From JABMNT01 sp048262255 (lineage in GTDB: Bacteria > Pseudomonadota > Alphaproteobacteria > Rhodospirillales > Casp-alpha2), in assembly GCA_048262255.1 (NCBI GenBank), contig JBLXFH010000006.1:62001-126000 (forward strand): a stretch of DNA of 64,000 nt, given 5' to 3'. Numbering within the stretch: position 1 is the first letter of the stretch; every line of letters starts with the position of its first letter. The notes under the pieces were generated by a model. That model did no database searches. It worked only from the letters and a program-made list of their open reading frames with translations, and was not told the DNA's origin. Made by a program: the position numbers and the translations under genes. This document shows positions 18,250 through 26,127 of the stretch, piece by piece.

Positions 18250-18666
18250 ATGACTGTCACTTTGCCACCTGATTATAAGCCATCAAAAAAAGAAGAGTTC
18301 ATGAATGAACAGATGGCTGAATATTTTCGTCAAAAGCTTTTAAGCTGGAAAGCCGAACTGCTGGCCGCATCCAGTGACACGCTTCTGCATTTGCAGGAAG
18401 GCGGTGTTGTTGAGCCGGATATCGCAGATCGAGCGTCCATTGAAACGGACCGTTCGCTTGAACTGAGGACCCGGGACCGGGCCCGCAAGCTGATCAACAA
18501 AATTGATGAGGCCCTGCTTCGTATTGAAGACGGCTCCTATGGGTTCTGTGAAGAATCAAGCGAGCCGATCAGTATTTCACGATTGGAAGCCCGGCCCATT
18601 GCAACCTTGAGTATCGAAGCCCAGGAGCGTCACGAGCGCATGGAAAGAACCCATCGCGACGACTAG
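18250..18666 (+). CDS. dksA: DksA-family transcription factor with degenerate zinc site
   Basis: DksA binds the secondary channel of RNA polymerase and works with ppGpp. The 138-aa protein has the coiled coil with the tip motif DIADRA (residues 57-62, the two acidic residues essential in DksA). The globular end reads GSYGFCEESSEPISISRLEA and SIEAQERHERMERTHRDD. Only one cysteine (Cys100) of the four zinc ligands is left, so it probably does not bind zinc in the classical way. Similar cysteine-poor DksA proteins are known in Alphaproteobacteria. A strong hairpin terminator follows. Confidence 0.88.
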   Translation: MTVTLPPDYKPSKKEEFMNEQMAEYFRQKLLSWKAELLAASSDTLLHLQEGGVVEPDIADRASIETDRSLELRTRDRARKLINKIDEALLRIEDGSYGFCEESSEPISISRLEARPIATLSIEAQERHERMERTHRDD

Positions 18667-18696
18667 ACATTTTTCTGAAGGGGCTCGAAAAAAAGA

Positions 18697-18718
18697 GGCC
18701 GACGCGTATGCGTCGGCC
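18697..18718. terminator. Bidirectional terminator between dksA and flgH
   Basis: The arms GGCCGACGC and GCGTCGGCC pair perfectly around a 4-base loop. T-rich sequence follows on the plus strand (TTTTAGTTT) and a T run on the minus strand (TCTTTTTTT). It can end dksA transcription and the converging flgFGAH transcript. Confidence 0.85.
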
Positions 18719-18750
18719 TTTTAGTTTGTCTAGGTAAAGGCTTTCGCCGC

Positions 18751-19539
18751 CTAGAACGGGAACAGTATATCCCACATCTCCATGCCCCAACGCGGTTTTT
18801 GCAGGTTGCTGAGCGATCCCCGACCGCCATACGCCACCCGAAGTTCCGCGATGCTGTCATCGGAAATGGTATTGTCAGAATCGATGTCGCTCGGGCGAAT
18901 AACCCCGGTTACGACAAGCTCACGCAGTTCGGAGTTCACGCTGACCTCCTGTCGGCCCATCACAACAAGTGAGCCGTTAGGTAAAATCTGGGTGACAACA
19001 GCTGCAAAGGTCAGGCTCAAGCTTTCAGACCGGGTAATTGTTCCATCGCCCGAGGTATCATGGTCGTTCGCGAAGTCGACAATCTGTCCGCCCACACCGA
19101 GGGTGCCGACAGCTTGCGGCAGGACCTTGTTCAGTTCGGCTTCCAAGCCCAGCAAATCATTGGCTGTGAAGTTCTCGCTGTCGGCCCGGGCCCGTGTTGT
19201 TTTGTTGGCGAAGGTTGCACTGTCAGCCAGTGTCATTTCAATCGTCACAATATCGCCGACTTCTTTGGCCCGATGGTCTCTGAAGAATGCTCTGGCACCG
19301 GAACGCCAAAGAGAATTGGGATTGTCTTCGGCAATTTGTGGGGCTGGCATGGGTAAGCTGACAGGTCGATAGTCCTGGCGGGTTGTCGGGTTTTTGATCT
19401 GGCTCAGTTGTGGCGGGTCGCCAATTTCCGACACCCGCGTCAGTACATTGCAGCCACTGAGCATAATCAATGCCAGGACCGACATAGCCAGAAAGTGCGG
19501 ACGGCGTTTTGGGGGGGAAGCGAATGCTTGATATGTCAT
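18751..19539 (-). CDS. flgH: Flagellar L-ring lipoprotein FlgH
   Basis: FlgH forms the L ring in the outer membrane. The 262-aa form starting at 19,539 is preferred because GGAG lies 6 bases upstream; the ATG 12 bases earlier has none. A lipoprotein signal ends in the lipobox LSGC (Cys30). The family segments SLWRSGARAFFRDHRAKEVG, VTIEMTLADSATFANKTTRA and NGSLVVMGRQEVSVNSELRE are present, as is the C-terminal GRGSL region. It is the last gene of flgF-flgG-flgA-flgH. Confidence 0.96.
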   Translation of the reverse strand: MTYQAFASPPKRRPHFLAMSVLALIMLSGCNVLTRVSEIGDPPQLSQIKNPTTRQDYRPVSLPMPAPQIAEDNPNSLWRSGARAFFRDHRAKEVGDIVTIEMTLADSATFANKTTRARADSENFTANDLLGLEAELNKVLPQAVGTLGVGGQIVDFANDHDTSGDGTITRSESLSLTFAAVVTQILPNGSLVVMGRQEVSVNSELRELVVTGVIRPSDIDSDNTISDDSIAELRVAYGGRGSLSNLQKPRWGMEMWDILFPF

Positions 19540-19572
19540 TTTTATCTCCATGGACCGATCGAATTGGCCATT

Positions 19573-20565
19573 TTAATTCAAGGCGACGAGAGTCGATTGG
19601 CGGACGGCAACACGCCCCGAACCAATGACTTCGGCCTCAATCGACTTGTTGCTTTGTGTATTTGTGATGCGAATGATATCGCCGTCGCTACCGGGCTGCA
19701 TGGCTTTGCCCTGAGCGGTGAGCAGCATTTTATCGGCGCGCAGAATGATGGTCACCAGACTGCCTTTCTCGACCAGAATCGGGTCCTGAATGGCTGATGA
19801 CCGGATCGGCACTCCCTCGCGCAGGCCGCGTTTGGGGGTCTTGCCAACCAGTTCTTCCATGCTGGCGACCGCGTCGTTCTGCAACCGGTTTGTGCGGACA
19901 CGGACCCATTGTAAGTCAGACTTATTGATGACTTCACCTTTGAGGATGCGCCGCGCTGTAACCGGTACTTCGGTCATGTCAAAAAGCTGACCGGTAATCC
20001 GTGTCCGGGGCGCCGCCGGGTCGCCGGCGGGCGCATGGGCGATGGCTGAAAACCGTTTTGAGCGCGGATCAAAGGACACATCCTCAAATCCGATGTCGTA
20101 AATACCTTCGCCCACCACATGCATTTGCAGCAAGCGGTTTGAAAAATGGATTTCCATATCGGGGTCAGCACCCTTGTCGGCCAGATGTTCGCGCAATTGT
20201 TCGGCAATTTCATCTTGCGTAATGACGCTTGAAACCCGCTGGACAACGATTTGGTCGCGATTGGTCAAAGGACGCCAGTCCAGCTTGTAGGCCTTGGCGA
20301 CGCGATATAGCCAGCGGGCGTCAAAGACGGCCCGTTTACCGGCGCCGGGGGCATAGGCCAGGGCAATATTTCCCTTGTCGCCTGTGTTCGCGAACACATC
20401 GCCCAGATAAATCACCTTGCTGCTGACCATTGCGGACTCCCGCAACATAACGCCTGGTGTTATCCCCATCTTTTCAAGTTGCAGGCCATTGCTGGCAGCA
20501 TGGGCGCTGCTGGGAGCAAACCCAAGAGATGCCAGAAGAATGAAGGCTGATAAGATGCGTTTCAT
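19573..20565 (-). CDS. flgA: P-ring assembly chaperone FlgA
   Basis: FlgA is a periplasmic chaperone for FlgI. This 330-aa protein has a signal peptide (MKRILSAFILLASLGF, cleavage near AHAAS). The C-terminal SAF/ChapFlgA domain contains VPVTARRILKGEVINKSDLQ, TPKRGLREGVPIRSS and the end VRQSTLVALN. It is longer than enterobacterial FlgA (~220 aa) because of an N-terminal extension, as in other Alphaproteobacteria. It lies 11 bases after flgG and 33 before flgH. Confidence 0.93.
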   Translation of the reverse strand: MKRILSAFILLASLGFAPSSAHAASNGLQLEKMGITPGVMLRESAMVSSKVIYLGDVFANTGDKGNIALAYAPGAGKRAVFDARWLYRVAKAYKLDWRPLTNRDQIVVQRVSSVITQDEIAEQLREHLADKGADPDMEIHFSNRLLQMHVVGEGIYDIGFEDVSFDPRSKRFSAIAHAPAGDPAAPRTRITGQLFDMTEVPVTARRILKGEVINKSDLQWVRVRTNRLQNDAVASMEELVGKTPKRGLREGVPIRSSAIQDPILVEKGSLVTIILRADKMLLTAQGKAMQPGSDGDIIRITNTQSNKSIEAEVIGSGRVAVRQSTLVALN

Positions 20566-20576
20566 AATCTTAATCC

Positions 20577-21362
20577 CTATCTGAGTTGCGCCAGAGTTCC
20601 GAGCATTTCGTCCGAGGTCTTGATGACCTTGGAGTTCATTTCGTATGCACGCTGAGCAGAAATCAGGTTGGAAATTTCCTCCACGGCGTTGACGTTGGAT
20701 GTTTCCAGGAACCCCTGGAGAACAGATCCATAACCTGTTGAGCCCGGTGTGCTGGAGGTCGCGTTTCCGGATGCAGGTGTCTCCAGATAGAGGTTGTCGC
20801 CAATGGACTCGAGACCGGCTTCGTTGGGAAAAGTTGAAATGTTTAACTGACCCACCGTTGACAGGGCTGTTTGACCCTGGATTTTTGCCTGCACCTGACC
20901 GGAGCCATTGACGGTCACGTCAATTGCGTTCGTTGGAATGGTGATGCCGGGTTGAACCGTATAGCCGTCGTGCGTGACTAGCTGGCCATTGGCGTCCAGT
21001 TGGAAGGTGCCATCGCGGGTATAGGAGGTTTCTCCGGTTGGCAGGGTGACCTGAAAATACCCTTTGCCCTGGATCGCCATGTCAAAGGTGTTGTCAGTGG
21101 CCGTCAGATTGCCCTGTTCGTGAATTCGGTATACAGCAGCCAGCTTGACCCCAAGCCCAAGCTGAACACCGGTCGGGACAATGGTCCCCGCATCCGACGA
21201 TGTCGCGCCAACGCGTCGCAGATCCTGATAAATCAGGTCGTGGAATTCCGTCCGGCGGCGCATGAAAGCGGTTGTGTTCATGTTGGCGAGGTTGTTGGAA
21301 ACAACCTCCACATTTCGCTGCTGTGCGAGCATTCCCGTGGCAGCAATATCAAGTGATCTCAT
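20577..21362 (-). CDS. flgG: Distal rod protein FlgG
   Basis: FlgG builds the distal rod. The 261-aa length is exactly usual. The N-terminus MRSLDIAATGMLAQQRNVEV with SNNLANMNTTAFMRRR is the rod signature. The C-terminus ISNLISAQRAYEMNSKVIKT is the conserved D0 helix. Middle motifs GYFQVTLPTGETSYTRDGTF and VLQGFLETSNVNAVEE are typical. It follows flgF by 44 bases. Confidence 0.98.
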   Translation of the reverse strand: MRSLDIAATGMLAQQRNVEVVSNNLANMNTTAFMRRRTEFHDLIYQDLRRVGATSSDAGTIVPTGVQLGLGVKLAAVYRIHEQGNLTATDNTFDMAIQGKGYFQVTLPTGETSYTRDGTFQLDANGQLVTHDGYTVQPGITIPTNAIDVTVNGSGQVQAKIQGQTALSTVGQLNISTFPNEAGLESIGDNLYLETPASGNATSSTPGSTGYGSVLQGFLETSNVNAVEEISNLISAQRAYEMNSKVIKTSDEMLGTLAQLR

Positions 21363-21406
21363 TTTCCCGTCCTTTCTTTTTATGTCTTGGTCCGATGTGG
21401 TCTTTA

Positions 21407-22138
21407 TTAGACCTTGGCCATATCCCGGACCATTTGACGCATTCGGTCGTCTTCGCGTTCAATAAATTTTTTCACGTTGTCGTATGTGCGGTGAACATCA
21501 ATCATTCTCGACATTTCGATAATCGGCAGAACATTGGAGCCCTCCAGCATGCCTTGCTGGATATTTGGGTTTTCGACAGCCTGTGGTGCGGCTTCGGTTG
21601 CAAATAAACCTCCTGCACCGGGCCGCATTTCCTGCGGGTTTTCAAAGCTGACCAAAGAGAGTTTGCCCAGATCTCCGTTATCTGTAGCGACGGTGCCGTC
21701 CCGGGCAATGGATATATTTGTATCTCCCGGTGCGAAGAAAATCGGCTGACCGCCTTCTGCGAGGACCGGAAATCCCTGCTGGTTGACCAATTGTCCGCCC
21801 TGGTCCAACTGGAACCGGCCATTGCGGGTATATCGATCGCCCTGATCCGTCTGAATAGTGAAAAAACCTTCACCGGATATAGCCAGATCAAGCGGGTTCC
21901 CAGTGGTTTCAATCGGTCCTTCGCTGTGGTCTCGCAATGTTGCGATGTCGCGGACATAAGCGATTCTTTCAGAGATTGGTTTATGACCACCCTTGGATTT
22001 GACGAGATGCTCGACAAACATCATTTTCTCACCCTTAAAACCGGATGTGCTCATATTCGCCAGGTTATTGGCGACAATATCCATTTGTCGTCTCAATCCA
22101 GACTGTCGTGATAATGCGACGTAACTTGCTGCTTCCAT
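21407..22138 (-). CDS. flgF: Proximal rod protein FlgF
   Basis: FlgF is a proximal rod subunit. Start 22,138 (MEAASYVALSRQSGLRRQMD) has AGGA 8 bases upstream and gives a normal 243-aa protein. The frame opens 63 bases earlier, but those residues lie between promoter and gene and do not match the family. ANNLANMSTSGFKGEK and the C-terminal EMSRMIDVHRTYDNVKKF are conserved. It is first in flgF-flgG-flgA-flgH, ~36 bases after the predicted sigma-54 transcription start. Confidence 0.95.
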   Translation of the reverse strand: MEAASYVALSRQSGLRRQMDIVANNLANMSTSGFKGEKMMFVEHLVKSKGGHKPISERIAYVRDIATLRDHSEGPIETTGNPLDLAISGEGFFTIQTDQGDRYTRNGRFQLDQGGQLVNQQGFPVLAEGGQPIFFAPGDTNISIARDGTVATDNGDLGKLSLVSFENPQEMRPGAGGLFATEAAPQAVENPNIQQGMLEGSNVLPIIEMSRMIDVHRTYDNVKKFIEREDDRMRQMVRDMAKV

Positions 22139-22185
22139 GATCTGCTTCCTATTTCCACGCTTCCACACGTTCCGCTCATACCTAT

Positions 22186-22200
22186 GCATATGCCGTGCCA
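22186..22200 (-). promoter_or_regulatory. Sigma-54 (-24/-12) promoter of flgF-flgG-flgA-flgH
   Basis: The minus strand reads TGGCACGGCATATGC. This has the full TGGCACG -24 box, GG-N10-GC spacing and a one-mismatch -12 box (ATGC for TTGC). The predicted start near 22,174 lies about 36 bases before the FlgF ATG. Confidence 0.82.
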
Positions 22201-22528
22201 AAAAAAATAATTGTTTATTTTCAAATGATTAATGTTCTTCAGGCGGTTGGCAGCAGGAAAGTTGGGAGCGTTTTGTATGATCGGCCCGGCAGCTTTTACC
22301 GATAGGGAGTGAATTTGTCGGCAGTTCGGGCTATACCATATGAAGAGCGCAATTAACGTTGTCCTCAAAACCCAGCATTTGGTATCATATGATTCGTCGA
22401 TAGCTAGGGATATGGTATATGAACCGCTGTAAAATCAGGGCCCTTTCAACGAGTTGTTAACCAAGGCCTTATATATTGATGCCCGGACGCAGGTGATATG
22501 GCCCGCTTCCATTGCCCGAAAGTAAGAG
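22201..22528. promoter_or_regulatory. Divergent control region between flgF and fliL
   Basis: No gene is seen. Besides the flgF promoter at its left edge, the region holds a repeated box, TACCATATGA near 22,334 and TATCATATGA near 22,383, plus a related GGTATATGAA near 22,414. An ATACCAT/ATGGTAT inverted pair spans these. No sigma-54 element with correct spacing faces fliL, so fliL probably uses another sigma factor and the boxes may bind its regulator. Confidence 0.4.
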
Positions 22529-23074
22529 ATGGCTGACGAAGAAGAACTTGAAGAAGCCGAAGGTGGCGATGAAGAAAAAGGCGCAGAGGCCTCTGGTGGA
22601 GGCGGACGCAGCAAGCTGATGATTATTATTGTCTTGATCCTTTTGCTCGTTGTCGGTGGCTTGGCGGCAGCCTATTTTACAGGACTGCTTGATCCGCTGA
22701 TCCATATGATCGTGGGCGGAAATAAGACCGACGGAAGTGCCGAAGGCGAGGCGGGCGAAGAAGGCGGTCGCGCTGTGTTTTACGACCTGGAAGAGATTTT
22801 GGTAAACCTGAATACAGGTGGGCGGAAATCCAGCTTCCTGAAAATTCGTGTGAGTTTGGAGTTACAAAGGGCGACGGATATACCAAGGATTGAAAGTGTG
22901 ATGCCAAGGATTGTCGATAACTTTCAGGTCTATCTGCGCGAGCTGCGGATTGATGATCTGAAGGGGTCTGCCGGCATGTATCGGTTGCGTGAGGAATTAA
23001 TGCGCCGGGTCAGCGCCGCGACTGCGCCGGCCAAGATTAAGGATGTCCTGTTTAAAGAGATGTTGGTTCAGTGA
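22529..23074 (+). CDS. fliL: Flagellar basal-body protein FliL
   Basis: FliL is a single-pass inner-membrane protein that surrounds and supports the stators. The 181-aa protein has an acidic cytoplasmic N-terminus, a transmembrane helix at about residues 29-50 (LMIIIVLILLLVVGG) and a periplasmic domain. That domain contains VFYDLEEILVNLNTG, FLKIRVSLELQ and the C-terminal IKDVLFKEMLVQ. It begins the plus-strand series that runs through fliM to the MotB-like genes. Confidence 0.95.
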   Translation: MADEEELEEAEGGDEEKGAEASGGGGRSKLMIIIVLILLLVVGGLAAAYFTGLLDPLIHMIVGGNKTDGSAEGEAGEEGGRAVFYDLEEILVNLNTGGRKSSFLKIRVSLELQRATDIPRIESVMPRIVDNFQVYLRELRIDDLKGSAGMYRLREELMRRVSAATAPAKIKDVLFKEMLVQ

Positions 23075-23120
23075 ACCAGATTGAAAAGACAAAACGCACT
23101 GTTGTGGAAATTAAGAGAAT

Positions 23121-24263
23121 ATGACCAGCCCAGGCGACGATCTTGATGATGATGCCCTAGCTGCAGAGTGGGAAGCCTCGCTCGGCGGGGACGAGGGCGA
23201 GGACGGCGAAGAGCAAGACGATCTGGCGGCCGAATGGGAAGCCATGATGGACGACGATGGAGCTGGCGATGACGCCACTTCATCACATGAATCGACCCGC
23301 GTCCTCAATCAGGACGAAATCGACAGCTTGCTCGGCTTTGACGAAGAGCACGACGACGATACGCAAAAGTCCGGTATTCAGGCCATTCTCTCAAGTGCTT
23401 TGGTGTCCTATGAGCGGCTTCCGATGCTGGAAGTTGTCTTTGACCGCCTCGTCCGGCTGATGTCGACATCGTTGCGTAATTTCACTTCCGACAACGTTGA
23501 GGTCTCTCTCGACAACATCGCATCGATCCGGTTTGGCGATTATCTGAACTCAATTCCGTTGCCCGCCATGCTGAGCGTTTTCAAAGCGGAAGAGTGGGAT
23601 AACTATGGCCTGATCACCGTAGATTCATCGCTGATATATTCGATTGTTGATGTGCTGTTAGGTGGGCGCCGGGGCACCGCTGCCATGCGGATTGAAGGAC
23701 GCCCCTATACAACGATTGAACGTTCACTGGTCGAGCGGATGATCCATGTCATGCTTGCCGATTTGAGCGCTGCATTCGAGCCATTGAGCCCTGTGACTTT
23801 CCGTTTCGACCGGCTTGAGACAAACCCGCGCTTTGCAACCATTTCACGGCCATCCAATGCGGCCATCGTCACACGATTGCGGATTGATATGGAAGACCGC
23901 GGCGGACGTCTCGAGTTGTTGCTGCCCTATGCCACCCTGGAACCTGTCCGCGAGCTCCTGCTGCAGATGTTCATGGGTGAAAAATTCGGTCGGGATTCCA
24001 TCTGGGAAACTCACTTGGCGGAAGAACTTTGGATGACCGAAGTCGATCTGGAAGCGGTTGTGGATACGCAAATCATGCGCCTGAGCGATGTCTTCGATCT
24101 GAAAGTGGGATCGCAGATTTTGCTCAGTGCAACACCGGATTCAGATATCCATCTGACCTGCGGCGATATCCCTATGTACACAGGGCGAATGGGCCGCAAA
24201 GGCAACCAGATTGCGGTGCAAATTGGGGATCGTGTTCAAAAATTGCCAAAGAATCAGTTATGA
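23121..24263 (+). CDS. fliM: Flagellar motor switch protein FliM with acidic N-terminal extension
   Basis: FliM is the C-ring protein that receives CheY-P and controls rotation direction. The canonical CheY-docking peptide LNQDEIDSLLGF sits at residues 62-73 instead of at the extreme N-terminus. Before it is an Asp/Glu/Gly-rich extension with a duplicated LAAEWEA motif (residues ~13-19 and ~35-41). The middle domain (RFGDYLNSIPLPAMLSVFKA, IYSIVDVLLGGRRG) and the C-terminal SpoA-like domain (KVGSQILLSATPDSDI, YTGRMGRKGNQIAVQI) are intact. It starts 46 bases after fliL. Confidence 0.95.
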   Translation: MTSPGDDLDDDALAAEWEASLGGDEGEDGEEQDDLAAEWEAMMDDDGAGDDATSSHESTRVLNQDEIDSLLGFDEEHDDDTQKSGIQAILSSALVSYERLPMLEVVFDRLVRLMSTSLRNFTSDNVEVSLDNIASIRFGDYLNSIPLPAMLSVFKAEEWDNYGLITVDSSLIYSIVDVLLGGRRGTAAMRIEGRPYTTIERSLVERMIHVMLADLSAAFEPLSPVTFRFDRLETNPRFATISRPSNAAIVTRLRIDMEDRGGRLELLLPYATLEPVRELLLQMFMGEKFGRDSIWETHLAEELWMTEVDLEAVVDTQIMRLSDVFDLKVGSQILLSATPDSDIHLTCGDIPMYTGRMGRKGNQIAVQIGDRVQKLPKNQL

Positions 24264-24296
24264 AAATAATGGCTGAAAGATGTATAAGGTGATCGC

Positions 24297-24812
24297 ATGT
24301 CTCTCTCTCTCGTAATTGATATTGTTGTTGCAGTGCTTTTGATCGTGACCATTTGCTATGCAACCGTTTTAAACAAGCGCCTGGGCAATCTCAGGCGTGA
24401 TCGTAGCGAATTGGAAAAGCTGGCAATCAATTTTCATGCTTCGACGGCGCGGGCGGATGAGAGCATCGGCCATTTACGTGCCAGTGTGGATGGTCTGCAG
24501 GAACAGATCGAAAAAGCGGAATCAATGCGCGATGACCTGATCTTTTTGACGGAGCGGGGCAGCGCGACAGCAGACCGCCTTGAAGAGTCTGTGCGCTTGT
24601 CGAGAGCCAGTGCTTCTGGAACTGTGGGATCGGCTGCGGCCGGGATGAAGGCAGAAGCGCCGAAGCCGGTAGTGCCGAAAGCTCAGGAACCGGTTAAAAA
24701 AGAGGGTGTGGAGCCCAGACTCCGGGTCAGCGAAAGCGACCGGATTGATGCGGCTGAACCGGTATCGAAAGCCGAAAAGGATCTGTTGAAGGCACTGAGG
24801 TCCGCGAGTTGA
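24297..24812 (+). CDS. DUF6468-type membrane-anchored flagellar-locus protein
   Basis: A 171-aa protein with one N-terminal transmembrane helix (VIDIVVAVLLIVTICYATVL), a coiled-coil cytoplasmic part beginning LNKRLGNLRRDRSELEKL, a Pro/Lys-rich linker, and a conserved end SKAEKDLLKALRSA. This matches the DUF6468 family found directly after fliM in many Alphaproteobacteria. In Caulobacter a bitopic proline-rich protein from this kind of locus, PflI, positions the flagellum; equivalence here is only inferred. ATG at 24,297 has AAGGTG 6 bases upstream. Confidence 0.7.
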   Translation: MSLSLVIDIVVAVLLIVTICYATVLNKRLGNLRRDRSELEKLAINFHASTARADESIGHLRASVDGLQEQIEKAESMRDDLIFLTERGSATADRLEESVRLSRASASGTVGSAAAGMKAEAPKPVVPKAQEPVKKEGVEPRLRVSESDRIDAAEPVSKAEKDLLKALRSAS

Positions 24813-24861
24813 GTTCCTTGAAACGTGCCGCCAAGCGGATGGGATGCGAGGTTGATTTGTG

Positions 24862-25557
24862 ATGAGATTTTTTTCTAGAGTTCGGTTTTTGCCGATTATG
24901 ATCTTTTTTGCCGCGATGATGTTGACTGTAAAAGTCAGCCACATCTGGAATGGTATTGAAGAGATGGGGGCGCCGACATTTGAAGTTGCTGGCGCCGTCG
25001 CGCAAACGGACCCAGGGGCTGCACCGGACCCGGCTGTGGAGCCAGATCCGGAAAGCGCTGCTGTCAACAGTATCGAGATGGACAGTGAGCCAAGCGAAGA
25101 CTTTGGTTCATCGCGATTGATTACAGATGACCCGACCTTGCTCACACCGGCGGAAATTGAACTGTTGCAGCATCTTGCAATTCGTCGTGAAGAAATCGAA
25201 AAACGCGAACGCGAGATGGATATCCGGGTTGGACTGATGCAGGCTGCGGAAAGCCGAATCGACAAAAAGGTTGTAGAACTACAGAACCTGCAGGCAACAA
25301 TAAACGGATTGATCAAAACCTTTGACGACCAGCAGGATGCCAAACTTCTAAGCCTTGTGAAAATTTATGAGAATATGAAGCCGAAAGATGCGGCAAAAAT
25401 CTTTGAAGAGCTGGAAATGGAAACATTGCTGGAAGTTGCCGAGCGAATGAAAGAGCGCAAACTTGCTCCTGTCATGGCGAAAATGAATCCGGAAAAGGCG
25501 CGCGAAATGACCGTAGAACTGCGGCAATTACGTGAACTTCCGCAAGTGGGTGGGTAA
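24862..25557 (+). CDS. motE: MotE-like flagellar protein (MgtE-N-like helical domain)
   Basis: About 231 aa, with an N-terminal signal-anchor (MRFFSRVRFLPIMIFFAAMM), an acidic Pro-rich linker, a long charged coiled coil (residues ~90-160), and a helical C-terminal domain. That domain contains VKIYENMKPKDAAKIFEELE, then ERMKERKLAPVMAKMNPEKA, the signature shared by MotE/FliG-like MgtE-N domains. Such proteins act in the periplasm near the stator in rhizobia. A GTG at 24,859 has slightly better spacing to the GAGG than the ATG at 24,862; either may be used. Confidence 0.75.
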   Translation: MRFFSRVRFLPIMIFFAAMMLTVKVSHIWNGIEEMGAPTFEVAGAVAQTDPGAAPDPAVEPDPESAAVNSIEMDSEPSEDFGSSRLITDDPTLLTPAEIELLQHLAIRREEIEKREREMDIRVGLMQAAESRIDKKVVELQNLQATINGLIKTFDDQQDAKLLSLVKIYENMKPKDAAKIFEELEMETLLEVAERMKERKLAPVMAKMNPEKAREMTVELRQLRELPQVGG

Positions 25558-25642
25558 TTCATTTTGCTTTGGCAACGATAAAACTTGTCGCAATAGGGAC
25601 AGGCGTTGTAGAAGTGAATAAATAGGGATGTAGTGACATACC

Positions 25643-25662
25643 GAAGTATGCTTATATACTTC
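25643..25662. promoter_or_regulatory. Inverted repeat ahead of cheY
   Basis: GAAGTAT and ATACTTC form a perfect 7-base inverted repeat with a 6-base spacer, ending 24 bases before the cheY start. The position fits an operator or a hairpin in the cheY leader. It is too AT-rich and lacks the T run to be a good terminator for the gene upstream. Confidence 0.4.
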
Positions 25663-25686
25663 CCGAATTCGAGAATGGAGTGGTAA

Positions 25687-26073
25687 ATGGCCGTCGATAA
25701 AAATATGACTATTCTGATTGTGGATGATTATAAAACCATGCTCAGGATTCTTCGTAACCTGCTTAAACAACTCAATTTCGTTAATATTGAAGAGGCGACG
25801 GATGGGTCGATGGCGTTGCAAATACTCCGTCAAGGCAATATCGATTTCGTTATCTCAGATTGGAATATGGAGCCAATGACGGGTATTCAATTGCTCCGTG
25901 AGGTCCGTGCTGATGACAAATTAAAACATTTGCCATTCATTATGATCACCGCGGAAAGCAAATCCGAAAACGTGATTGCGGCAAAACAGGCGGGCGTATC
26001 CAACTACATCGTCAAACCTTTCAATGCTGAAACGCTAAAAACCAAAATGGTTAGTGTGTTGGGGGACTTTTAG
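25687..26073 (+). CDS. cheY: Chemotaxis response regulator CheY
   Basis: A single-domain receiver of 128 aa. The acidic pair Asp13-Asp14, phospho-acceptor Asp58 in VISDWNMEPMTG, Thr88 in MITAES and Lys110 in YIVKPF are all present. The DWNM sequence after the beta-3 strand is characteristic of flagellar CheY. It would bind FliM when phosphorylated and be dephosphorylated by CheZ encoded just downstream. A GGAG lies 6 bases before the ATG. No CheA, CheW or receptor is in this window. Confidence 0.95.
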   Translation: MAVDKNMTILIVDDYKTMLRILRNLLKQLNFVNIEEATDGSMALQILRQGNIDFVISDWNMEPMTGIQLLREVRADDKLKHLPFIMITAESKSENVIAAKQAGVSNYIVKPFNAETLKTKMVSVLGDF

Positions 26074-26127
26074 GAGTCAGCCCTGTCATTCTGGTGTGTT
26101 GATGTTTAGACAGGCGGAGTTATAGGA

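Noticed and set aside
22455..22475. CtrA-like site (TTAA-N7-TTAA) before fliL
   Set aside because: The second half-site is at the wrong spacing (TTAA-N8-TTAT), so the match is not better than chance.
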